A stretch of 64,000 bases of DNA, from NCBI GenBank assembly GCA_963784645.1, contig CAWARY010000005.1, positions 434,001 through 498,000 on the forward strand, read 5' to 3'. The translations under genes and the position numbers were made by a program. Each line of letters starts with the position of its first letter. Positions within the stretch are counted from its first letter, which is position 1. Positions 57,065-64,000 of the stretch are shown in pieces. The notes beneath the pieces were generated by a model that worked only from the letters and a program-made list of their open reading frames with translations, ran no database searches and was not told the origin of the DNA. This DNA comes from JBBRVW01 sp963784645 (GTDB lineage Bacteria; Actinomycetota; Actinomycetes; JACCUZ01).

Positions 57065-57070
57065 TATCCT
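57065..57070 (+). promoter_or_regulatory. -10-like box TATCCT for the glycosyltransferase
   Basis: TATCCT ends six bases before GTG 57077, as in other genes of the window. Confidence 0.5.
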
Positions 57071-57076
57071 CCGGTC

Positions 57077-58405
57077 GTGGGGGCAGCCGAGACGCCAGCA
57101 GGACCGCGGCGGCGCCGGCCGTTCGTCGTCTACTGGTCGAAGTTCCCCGCACCGTGGTTCGTCGACCGCTGCAACGCGGTGGCCGCTCGCGGCACGGTCG
57201 AGCTGGAGGTCTGGTTCGACGTCCGGCACCCCGACAAGTGGGACTGGGACGTCGACGAGTCGGAGTGGCAGTTCCGGGCCCGCTACGTCCCCACCCGGCG
57301 GCTGGCCGGGTGGGCGAACCGGCTCCCGCTGCCCGAGCTGCGCGAGCGCCCACCGGACCTGTTCGTCTCCGACTACGACAACGGCCACATCGCGCTCGGG
57401 TTCGCCGCGGCACGCGCCACGGCCGGGCGGACCGCCTTCCGGGTCCTGCCGACCTTCGACGCGTGGAGCGAGCGGACGTGGTGGCGCGAGCTGGGCAAGC
57501 ACGTCGTCTTCCGTGCCGTCGACGGCGCCAAGGTCGGTGGTCTCGACGGTACGCGGCTCGCGGGCCGCTACGGGCTGCCCGTCGACCGCACCTGGGACGT
57601 GACCCAGTCCATCGACCTGGCGCGCTACTCGGCCGCCGCGACCACCGGTCCCGGGGAGCGCGCCGCGGCGCGCCAGGCACTGGGGCTGTCGGGGGTCGTC
57701 CTGCTCTACGTGGGCCGGCTCTGGGACGGCAAAGGCGTCAGCCACCTGCTCGACGCGTACACCGAGCTGCGCCGGAGCGGGCGGGACGTGTCGCTCCTGC
57801 TGGTCGGCAACGGCCCGGACGAGGACCGGTACCGCGCCCGCGCGCTGACGGTGCCGGGCGTCGTCTTCACCGGGTGGCAGCAGCGGGACCGCACGCCCTG
57901 GTACTACTCGCTCGCCGACGTCCTGGTGTTCCCGACTCTCGGCGACCCGAACGGCCTGGTGGTCACCGAGGCGCTGGCCGCCGGACTCCCGGTCGTCTCC
58001 AGCGACGCGGCCGGGAACATCCACCGTCGGCTGCCGACCGGCGGGCCGGGGTTGGTCGTCCCTGCCGGGGACGTCCCGGCCCTGACCGAGGCGCTGCGGA
58101 CCCTCGTCGACGACGGCGACCTGCGACGGTCGATGGCTGCCCGGGCGCCCGCGCACGTGCAGGGCATGGGCGCGGACAGCTACGCCGCCGACTTCGACCG
58201 CTTCGTCGCCGGCGTGCTCGCCGCCCCCCGTCGCCGGACCCCGGCAGCCGCGGCGGTGCGCGCGCTGGGCCGGGTCGTGGCCGGCCGACGCGCGTCGAGG
58301 GGCGACCCGGCGCCCTACGTCGACCGGTTTCCCGCGGCGGCGGCCGGCGGGCGCACCGAGGCCGCCGGACCCGGACCGGCTCGCGGGCGCGAGGAGCGCC
58401 CGTAG
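57077..58405 (+). CDS. GT4-type glycosyltransferase
   Basis: The 442-residue protein has a GT-B fold. The N-terminal half is RRPFVVYWSKFPAPWFVDRC, then FVSDYDNGHIALGFAAARAT. The C-terminal domain has GVVLLYVGRLWDGKGVSHLL, LLLVGNGPDEDRY and DPNGLVVTEALAAGLPVVSS with the conserved Glu. The last 60 residues are a basic Ala/Pro-rich tail. Donor and acceptor are unknown. GTG 57077 lies six bases after a TATCCT box. No cell-wall or polysaccharide cluster surrounds it. Confidence 0.88.
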   Translation: MGAAETPAGPRRRRPFVVYWSKFPAPWFVDRCNAVAARGTVELEVWFDVRHPDKWDWDVDESEWQFRARYVPTRRLAGWANRLPLPELRERPPDLFVSDYDNGHIALGFAAARATAGRTAFRVLPTFDAWSERTWWRELGKHVVFRAVDGAKVGGLDGTRLAGRYGLPVDRTWDVTQSIDLARYSAAATTGPGERAAARQALGLSGVVLLYVGRLWDGKGVSHLLDAYTELRRSGRDVSLLLVGNGPDEDRYRARALTVPGVVFTGWQQRDRTPWYYSLADVLVFPTLGDPNGLVVTEALAAGLPVVSSDAAGNIHRRLPTGGPGLVVPAGDVPALTEALRTLVDDGDLRRSMAARAPAHVQGMGADSYAADFDRFVAGVLAAPRRRTPAAAAVRALGRVVAGRRASRGDPAPYVDRFPAAAAGGRTEAAGPGPARGREERP

Positions 58406-58408
58406 GCT
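58403..58408 (+). promoter_or_regulatory. -10-like box TAGGCT for dapF
   Basis: TAGGCT overlaps the end of the glycosyltransferase gene and ends six bases before GTG 58415. Confidence 0.45.
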
Positions 58409-58414
58409 CGGAGG

Positions 58415-59251
58415 GTGACAGCGTTCGTCAAGGGGCACGGGACGGAGAACGACTTCGTCCTGCTGCCCGACCCCGACGGCGCCCTGGCGCTGACGGCCGA
58501 CCAGGTGCGCGCGCTGTGCGACCGACGGGCCGGCATCGGTGGCGACGGGGTGCTCCGCGCCGTCCGCACCGCGGCCGACGACGAGGCTCGGGTGCTGCCC
58601 GGCGCCGGTCGCACCACCTGGTTCATGGACTACCGCAACGCCGACGGATCGCTCGCCGAGATGTGCGGCAACGGCATCCGGGTCTTCGCCCGCTTCCTGG
58701 TCGACGAGGGGCTGGCGGAGCCGGGCGACCTGCCGGTGCTCACCCGCGACGGCGTGAAGGTCGTGCGGGCCGGCACCGAGGGAGACGTCACCGTCGAGAT
58801 GGGTCCGGCCCGGCTGCCGGGCACCGGCCGCATGGTGCGCTGGGCCGAACGCACCCCGTCCGGGTGGCAGCCCGCCGTCGAGGTCGACCTGGGCAACCCG
58901 CACGCCGTGGTCTTCGGCGACGACCTGGCCGAGGCCGGCGAGCTGTGCGCCGCGCCGGAGGTCGACCCGCCGTTCGCCGACGGCGTCAACGTCGAGCTCG
59001 TGGTCCCGCGAGGTGACCGGCACGTGGCGATGCGGGTGCACGAGCGCGGTGTCGGCGAGACCCGGTCCTGCGGCACCGGCGCCTGCGCCGCGATGGTCGC
59101 CTCGGCCCGCCGCGACGGCCGTCCGCCCGGGTCCACGTACGTCGTCGACGTGCCCGGTGGCCGGCTCAGCGTCACCGAGCGGGTCGACGGGCAGGTCGAG
59201 CTGACCGGGCCCGCCGTGCTGGTGGCCCGCGGCGAGACGGACCTGGTGTGA
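58415..59251 (+). CDS. dapF: Diaminopimelate epimerase
   Basis: The 278-residue enzyme converts LL- to meso-diaminopimelate for cell wall and lysine. The two catalytic cysteines are in SLAEMCGNGIRVFARFL near residue 90 and ETRSCGTGACAAMVASARR near 220. KGHGTENDFVLLPDPDGALA is the conserved N-terminal stretch. GTG 58415 is used, with a TAGGCT box six bases upstream. The stop overlaps the next gene. Confidence 0.96.
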   Translation: MTAFVKGHGTENDFVLLPDPDGALALTADQVRALCDRRAGIGGDGVLRAVRTAADDEARVLPGAGRTTWFMDYRNADGSLAEMCGNGIRVFARFLVDEGLAEPGDLPVLTRDGVKVVRAGTEGDVTVEMGPARLPGTGRMVRWAERTPSGWQPAVEVDLGNPHAVVFGDDLAEAGELCAAPEVDPPFADGVNVELVVPRGDRHVAMRVHERGVGETRSCGTGACAAMVASARRDGRPPGSTYVVDVPGGRLSVTERVDGQVELTGPAVLVARGETDLV

Positions 59252-59802
59252 CCGACCAGCCGTCGCTCGGCACCGCGGCCGCCATGGCGGCGTTGCGCCG
59301 CTCCTCCGATCTCCTGCTCGCAGGGACCTCGCACGACCAGCAGCTCGCCGCCGGCACGCTTCTGGAGAACGCCGCGGAGGCTCAGGCCGCCGGTGACGTC
59401 GATCGCGCCCGCAGGCTCGTGCGGCGCGCCAAGGCGCTCGGTCGCGACGAGCACGAGGACGCCGAGGTCTGCTCGATGGCCGCGCACATGGCCCTGTTCA
59501 CGCTCGTGAGCGACGTCGTCGAGGACGAGGAGCCGATGGTGTGGCTCGACGCCGCCGAGACCGTCCTGCCGTCGCTCGACGGTGCCGGCCGGACCGAGCT
59601 GCTGGGTGCGTTGCTGAGCATCGGTGCCGACGCCGAGCTGGAGCCTGCGGAGCGCCGTGTGCTTCGTCGGCTGGCGCACGGCGCGGAGCTGCCGGTGTCG
59701 GTGTTCGAGGGCCGGGTCCTCGACGTCGACGACGTGCTCCAGGTGCTCGCGGCAACGGCCGCGTACGACGACGCGGTGGACGCGCTGCTGGGCGACCTGT
59801 GA
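59248..59802 (+). CDS. Conserved hypothetical protein downstream of dapF
   Basis: The 184-residue helical protein begins MTDQPSLGTAAAMAALRRSS. It has a helical-repeat character (LLENAAEAQAAGDVDRARRL, then VRRAKALGRDEHEDAEVCSM), possibly TPR-like. No family is assigned. GTG 59248 overlaps the dapF stop and its own stop overlaps the SCO6745-like start, so the three genes are coupled. Confidence 0.78.
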   Translation: MTDQPSLGTAAAMAALRRSSDLLLAGTSHDQQLAAGTLLENAAEAQAAGDVDRARRLVRRAKALGRDEHEDAEVCSMAAHMALFTLVSDVVEDEEPMVWLDAAETVLPSLDGAGRTELLGALLSIGADAELEPAERRVLRRLAHGAELPVSVFEGRVLDVDDVLQVLAATAAYDDAVDALLGDL

Positions 59803-60551
59803 CCGGGGCGCTCGCGACAGCGGCCGCCGCGAAGCCGGTCGTCACCGCGCTCGGTGGGGCGTTCATGATCTCCTCGGAGGCGAAGGCTGCCGGCAAGGAG
59901 CACGGCTACCGCGGCTGGCAGCTCTATCTCGCCGGCCGCGCCGGGGTGCTCGGTGAGGTCAGTGCCGAGGTCGTCCACGCGACGCTGGGCTTCCACCACG
60001 TCGACCTGGTGCGGACCGGCTGGGAGGCCGGCCGCGAGGTCGCACCGCTCGACGAGACCGTCACCCGGTACGTCGGGGTGTGCCGCGCGTGGGGCCGCCG
60101 ACGGTACGCCGAGCTCCCGTCCGCCGAGGCGGACCGGCTGGCGACCCTGCTGGAGCGGGTGGCGCGGGCCGCCGACCCCGCGGGGTGGCCCTTGTTCGCC
60201 GCCTGGCGAGCCCAGCCACTGGCCGACGACGCCGCCGGGCGGCTGGTCCAGCTGCTGCAGGTGCTGCGGGAGCACCGCGGCGGCGCGCACCTCGCGGCCG
60301 TGCGCCACGCGGGACTGACCCCCCTGGAAGCGATCGTGGCGGGCGCGGGGGGTGCCCGGAACGCGACGTTCTTCGGCTGGCCGGACCCGCTGCCCACGGC
60401 CACCGACGACCTCCGCCGACGCCTCGCGCGGGCCGAGCAGGCGACCGACGAGCTGGTCGCCCCGGCGTACGGCGCGCTGTCCGCCGACGAGCAGGCCGAG
60501 CTGCTGCACCTGCTCGGCGCCGCGGCCGCAGCCGCGCGCCGCCCCGCCTGA
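59799..60551 (+). CDS. SCO6745 family protein
   Basis: The 250-residue protein begins VTGALATAAAAKPVVTALGG. It has the family pattern of small helical proteins with EHGYRGWQLYLAGRAGVLGE and ATLGFHHVDLVRTGWEAGRE, and ends LVAPAYGALSADEQAELLHL. The fold and function are undetermined. It overlaps the previous gene (GTGA) and is followed by hflX after 49 bp. Confidence 0.85.
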   Translation: MTGALATAAAAKPVVTALGGAFMISSEAKAAGKEHGYRGWQLYLAGRAGVLGEVSAEVVHATLGFHHVDLVRTGWEAGREVAPLDETVTRYVGVCRAWGRRRYAELPSAEADRLATLLERVARAADPAGWPLFAAWRAQPLADDAAGRLVQLLQVLREHRGGAHLAAVRHAGLTPLEAIVAGAGGARNATFFGWPDPLPTATDDLRRRLARAEQATDELVAPAYGALSADEQAELLHLLGAAAAAARRPA

Positions 60552-60600
60552 CCGACAACGCGGGCGACGGACCGGCCCCCGGCGTGTCACCCTGGACGGG

Positions 60601-62085
60601 ATGACATCTCCCTACGGCGACCAGCAGCCGGACCCCGTCATGAGCGAGCCGGACGACGACCGGCAGCCGGCCCCCCTCTACCCGCGGGACCCCCGGGACC
60701 ACGACGGCGAGCAGCTCGACCTGGCCGACCGGCAGGCCCTGCGCCGGGTCGCCGGCCTGTCCACCGAGCTCGAGGACGTCACCGAGGTCGAGTACCGGCA
60801 GCTCCGGCTCGAGCGGGTGGTGCTCATCGGGGTGTGGACCGAGGGCTCGTCGCAGGAGGCCGAGAACTCCCTCGCCGAGCTGGCCGCACTGGCCGAGACC
60901 GCCGGCTCGCAGGTGCTGGAGGGGCTCATCCAGCGCCGTGACCGGCCCGACCCCGCGACGTTCGTCGGATCCGGCAAGGCGAAGGAGCTGCGCGACATCG
61001 TCGTGGCCACCGGCGCCGACACCGTGATCGCCGACGGCGAGCTCACGCCCGGCCAGCTCAGCCAGCTCGAGGCGGTCGTCAAGGTCAAGGTCGTCGACCG
61101 CACTGCGCTGATCCTCGACATCTTCGCCCAGCACGCCAGCAGCCGTGAGGGCAAGGCGCAGGTCTCGCTGGCGCAGATGGAGTACATGCTGCCGCGCCTG
61201 CGCGGCTGGGGGCAGTCGATGTCCCGGCAGGCCGGCGGCGCCGGCGGCTCGGCGTCCGGCGGCGTGGGCACCCGCGGACCTGGCGAGACGAAGATCGAGA
61301 CCGACCGTCGCCGCATCAGGTCCCGGATGGCCAAGCTGCGCCGCGAGATCACCGCGATGAAGGCGGCCCGCGACACCAAGCGCAAGGAGCGCAAGCGGAA
61401 CGAGGTGCCGTCGGTGGCCATCGCCGGCTACACCAACGCCGGGAAGTCGTCCCTGCTCAACCGGCTCACCGGCGCCGGCGTGCTCGTCGAGAACGCGCTG
61501 TTCGCCACCCTGGACCCGACCGTGCGCCGGGCGGAGACCCCCGACGGCCGCGACTACACCCTGGTCGACACCGTCGGCTTCGTGCGGCACCTGCCGCACC
61601 AGCTGATCGAGGCGTTCCGCTCGACGCTGGAGGAGGTCGCCGAGGCCGACCTCATCCTGCACGTCGTCGACGGGTCGGACGCCGACCCCGAGGCACAGCT
61701 CGCGGCCGTGCGCGCGGTGCTCGCCGACGTCGACGCGCAGCACGTCCCCGAGCTGGTGGTCATCAACAAGGCTGACGTCGCCGACCCGCTGGTGGTCGAC
61801 CGGCTGCTCCGCCGCGAGAAGCACTGCCTGGTGGTCTCGGCGCGCACGGGGGAGGGCTTCGACCAGCTCGAGCTGCTGATCGCCCGCGAGCTGCCCCGGC
61901 CGTCTGTCCCGGTCGAGGTGCTGCTGCCCTACGACCGCGGCGACCTGGTGTCCCGGCTGCACGACGACGGCGAGCTGCTCGAGCAGGACCACCGGGCCGA
62001 CGGCACGTGGGTGCGGGCGCTGGTCCCGGCGGCGCTGGCGGGCGAGCTGGCGCCGTATGCGCGCAGCGCTGCCCCGACCGTGTGA
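60601..62085 (+). CDS. hflX: GTPase HflX
   Basis: The 494-residue ribosome-associated GTPase rescues or splits stalled ribosomes in stress. The N-terminal HflX domain has RRDRPDPATFVGSGKAKELR and TVIADGELTPGQLSQLEAVV. A glycine-rich linker with GGVGTRGPGETKIETDRRRI precedes the G domain. G1 is VAIAGYTNAGKSSLLNRL, G3 is VDTVGFVRHLPHQLIEAFRS and G4 is VVINKADV. Length is normal with an acidic 45-residue N-terminal extension. Confidence 0.95.
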   Translation: MTSPYGDQQPDPVMSEPDDDRQPAPLYPRDPRDHDGEQLDLADRQALRRVAGLSTELEDVTEVEYRQLRLERVVLIGVWTEGSSQEAENSLAELAALAETAGSQVLEGLIQRRDRPDPATFVGSGKAKELRDIVVATGADTVIADGELTPGQLSQLEAVVKVKVVDRTALILDIFAQHASSREGKAQVSLAQMEYMLPRLRGWGQSMSRQAGGAGGSASGGVGTRGPGETKIETDRRRIRSRMAKLRREITAMKAARDTKRKERKRNEVPSVAIAGYTNAGKSSLLNRLTGAGVLVENALFATLDPTVRRAETPDGRDYTLVDTVGFVRHLPHQLIEAFRSTLEEVAEADLILHVVDGSDADPEAQLAAVRAVLADVDAQHVPELVVINKADVADPLVVDRLLRREKHCLVVSARTGEGFDQLELLIARELPRPSVPVEVLLPYDRGDLVSRLHDDGELLEQDHRADGTWVRALVPAALAGELAPYARSAAPTV

Positions 62086-62112
62086 CGGCCGGCTGAGCGC
62101 TTGGTGACGAAC

Positions 62113-62130
62113 CGGGGCAGGGCAGCCCCG
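62113..62130. terminator. Hairpin after hflX
   Basis: CGGGGC and GCCCCG pair across a six-base loop 28 bp after the hflX stop, and the next gene starts 55 bp later. It is a weak terminator candidate. Confidence 0.45.
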
Positions 62131-62185
62131 AAGATCATCGGCACCCAGGGTTCACCTCCGCGCGGGTCGTGACGATGGACTAGGC

Positions 62186-64000
62186 ATGCCGAGCTCGACC
62201 TGGGGGCGCTTGGCTGTGCCGCCCCTCGTCCGCACCTTGCTCGCCGTGCTCGCGCTGGGAGCCGCGGCTGCCCTCGCGCTGCCCCATGCCGGGCTGGCCG
62301 GCGGCACCGCTGCGACGGTGGCCACGGTCGCGCTGCTGGGCGCCTCGCTGCTCGCGCTGGTCGGTCTGGTGCGCCGCGCGCTCACCGTCCCGGGCCACGA
62401 GCGCCGCCCGTGGCTGGTGCTGGCCGCGGGCTGCCTCGCCCAGGCTGTCTGGGTCGTCCTGGCGGACCGGGGTCACTCCGGGTTCACCGGTGTCCCGGCG
62501 CACCTCGTGCTCAGCGCCGTGGTCGCCTACGGACTCTGGCACCTGCCGGCCGCCGAGGAGACCTCGCGGGCCCGCCTGCGCACGATCGTGGACGCGGCGT
62601 CGGCCGGCTTCGCGCTGGCGGTGCCGGCCGCCGAGCTCGTCGTCCCCGGCGGTGTCACCGGCCTGCTGGACCGGGCCGGCACCGCGCTGCACCCGCTTGC
62701 CGACGTCCTGCTCGCGACTGTCGCGGTCGCCGTGCTCTCGCGGTCCCGGCGGGCCGGCGGGGTGGCGATCAGCCCGCTGCTCGCCCTCACCGTGGGCACG
62801 ATGCTCCTCGCGGCTGCCGACCTGCTCCAGCACGACGGTGCCTCCCGGGCCACGACCCTCGCCCTGCTCTGCCTCGGTGTCCTGTGCTGGGCGCTGGGGG
62901 CCGCCCTTCCCGCGGACGGCGCCGAGACGGACGCGGAGGCGCTGTGGCGCGAGCGCATCGCGGTGCTGGTGCCGCTCGCGCCACTCTGCGGTGCCGCCGC
63001 GGTGCTGCTCGGCTCGTCCGTCTTCCACGACCCGATCGCGCCCGTCGCCCTCGCTGCGGCCGTGCTGCTGGCGGCCACTCTCGTCGTCGGCAGCGTCTTG
63101 GCCCGGCTGGACAGCCTGAACACCGAGAGGTCGCTCGACGAGCTGGTGCTCAAGCGGACGATGACCCTGGGCACCAGGGAGAAGTGGTTCCGGGGGCTGG
63201 TGCAGAACTCCTCCGACGTCATCACCGTCGTCGACGTCCGCGGCATCGTCCGCTACCTCACCCCGTCGGTGTTCAAGATCCTCGGTCACGACCCGAAGCA
63301 GCTGGTGGGCACCCGGATCACCGGGCTGCTCCGCCCCGGTGACGGTCGCCGGCTCGAGGCCGCGCTGGCCTCGGCCGCGCGCAGCCCCGGGCGGCCGATC
63401 ACGCTGGAGTTCCCCATCTGGAGCAAGTCCGGGGCCTGGTGCGACACCGAGACGACGGTGACGTCGCTCGTGCACGACCCCGACATCCGCGGCCTGGTGC
63501 TCAACACGCGGGACGTGTCCGAGCGGCGCCAGCTCGAGGAGCAGCTGACCCAGCAGGCGTTCTCCGACGGGCTCACCGGGCTGGCGAACCGGTCGCTGTT
63601 CCGCGCCAAGGTCGAGACCGCCCTGAAGGTGGCGCTGGCCCGCGCCGAGGTCGCCGTCCTGTTCCTCGACCTCAACGGGTTCAAGGCCGTCAACGACTCG
63701 CAGGGCCACCACGTCGGGGACGAGCTGCTCGGCGTCGTGGCGAAGCGGCTGACCAACTCGGTGCGTCCCGGTGACGTGGTCGCCCGGCTCGGAGGGGACG
63801 AGTTCGCCATCCTCGTCACCGGCCCGGATGCCGAGGAGGGCGCCGTCTGGGCGGCCGAGCGGGTCCGGCGGGCGCTGTCCGCGCCGTTCGTGCTCGACGG
63901 CCGCGAGCTCGCGCTGGGCGCGTCCTGCGGAATCGCGATCAGTGACGCCGGCGACGAGACCGCCGACCAGCTGCTGCGCAACGCCGACCTCGCGATGTAC
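62186..64000 (+). CDS. Membrane PAS-GGDEF diguanylate cyclase, 3' end outside the window
   Basis: The visible 605 codons give a predicted c-di-GMP-synthesising membrane protein. Eight or more hydrophobic segments occupy about residues 10-310. A short coiled region precedes a PAS domain (KWFRGLVQNSSDVITVVDVR onward). The GGDEF domain follows (FSDGLTGLANRSLFRAKVET) with the intact signature ARLGGDEFAILVTG near residue 535. The frame runs off the end within GGDEF, so an EAL domain may follow. ATG 62186 is the first start in frame. Confidence 0.88.
   Translation, partial: MPSSTWGRLAVPPLVRTLLAVLALGAAAALALPHAGLAGGTAATVATVALLGASLLALVGLVRRALTVPGHERRPWLVLAAGCLAQAVWVVLADRGHSGFTGVPAHLVLSAVVAYGLWHLPAAEETSRARLRTIVDAASAGFALAVPAAELVVPGGVTGLLDRAGTALHPLADVLLATVAVAVLSRSRRAGGVAISPLLALTVGTMLLAAADLLQHDGASRATTLALLCLGVLCWALGAALPADGAETDAEALWRERIAVLVPLAPLCGAAAVLLGSSVFHDPIAPVALAAAVLLAATLVVGSVLARLDSLNTERSLDELVLKRTMTLGTREKWFRGLVQNSSDVITVVDVRGIVRYLTPSVFKILGHDPKQLVGTRITGLLRPGDGRRLEAALASAARSPGRPITLEFPIWSKSGAWCDTETTVTSLVHDPDIRGLVLNTRDVSERRQLEEQLTQQAFSDGLTGLANRSLFRAKVETALKVALARAEVAVLFLDLNGFKAVNDSQGHHVGDELLGVVAKRLTNSVRPGDVVARLGGDEFAILVTGPDAEEGAVWAAERVRRALSAPFVLDGRELALGASCGIAISDAGDETADQLLRNADLAMY

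Overview
The window is very GC-rich DNA with the gene order typical of the recA region of Actinobacteria: dapB, thyA-folA, dapA-rnj, ftsK, rimO-pgsA-cinA-clgR, DUF3046-recA-recX, miaB-miaA, dapF, hflX. GTGA/ATGA stop-start overlaps, frequent GTG starts, a ClgR-type regulator, a SCO6745-family gene and an Rv0909-like antitoxin gene point to Propionibacteriales, most likely Nocardioidaceae. The genus cannot be fixed from the sequence alone.

Layout. 1-6.0 kb: end of dapB, an azlCD-type exporter with a GNAT gene, thyA-folA, and dapA-rnj. 6.0-10.6 kb: a poly-HAMP hybrid histidine kinase split by a one-base insertion, and a response regulator. 10.6-11.9 kb: a DUF559/AbiEi-like gene bracketed by two palindromic repeats. 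11.9-18.4 kb: ftsK, a RodZ-like gene, rimO, pgsA, cinA and clgR, closed by a strong hairpin. 18.4-25.3 kb: an Nei-type glycosylase, small membrane proteins, an AAA+ ATPase, a VOC-ABC exporter operon and a universal stress protein. 25.3-32.0 kb: an accessory stretch of single genes (GNAT, YjbR-like, MDMPI-like, peptidase E, RibD-like reductase, patatin, DinB-like, VOC) with hairpin repeats and a VOC relic. 32.0-38.4 kb: a minus-strand lhr operon with an alditol-oxidase-like gene. 38.4-39.4 kb: a repeat-rich gene-poor stretch. 39.4-44.4 kb: a second ABC exporter, a SigE-family ECF sigma factor with its membrane partner, and a beta-carbonic anhydrase. 44.4-49.4 kb: DUF3046, recA with an intein, recX and RNase Y. 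49.4-64 kb: a small ORF with a PemK-like gene, a conserved unknown, miaB, a dioxygenase-like gene, miaA, ggt, a glycosyltransferase, dapF, two small conserved genes, hflX and a truncated GGDEF protein.

How the genes work together. dapB, dapA and dapF belong to the diaminopimelate/lysine pathway. thyA and folA form the thymidylate cycle. recA and recX, with an SOS box, serve recombination and DNA repair. rnj and rny provide two RNA-degrading nucleases. miaB, miaA and rimO modify tRNA and ribosomes.

What stands out: the exact 276-nt HAMP repeat that lengthens by one base at a frameshift; three families of dispersed palindromes of about 51-55 bp, two of which bracket single genes; an M. leprae-like RecA intein; a recurrent TANNNT box 6-8 nt before start codons, implying leaderless mRNAs; and a structured leader ahead of RNase Y.
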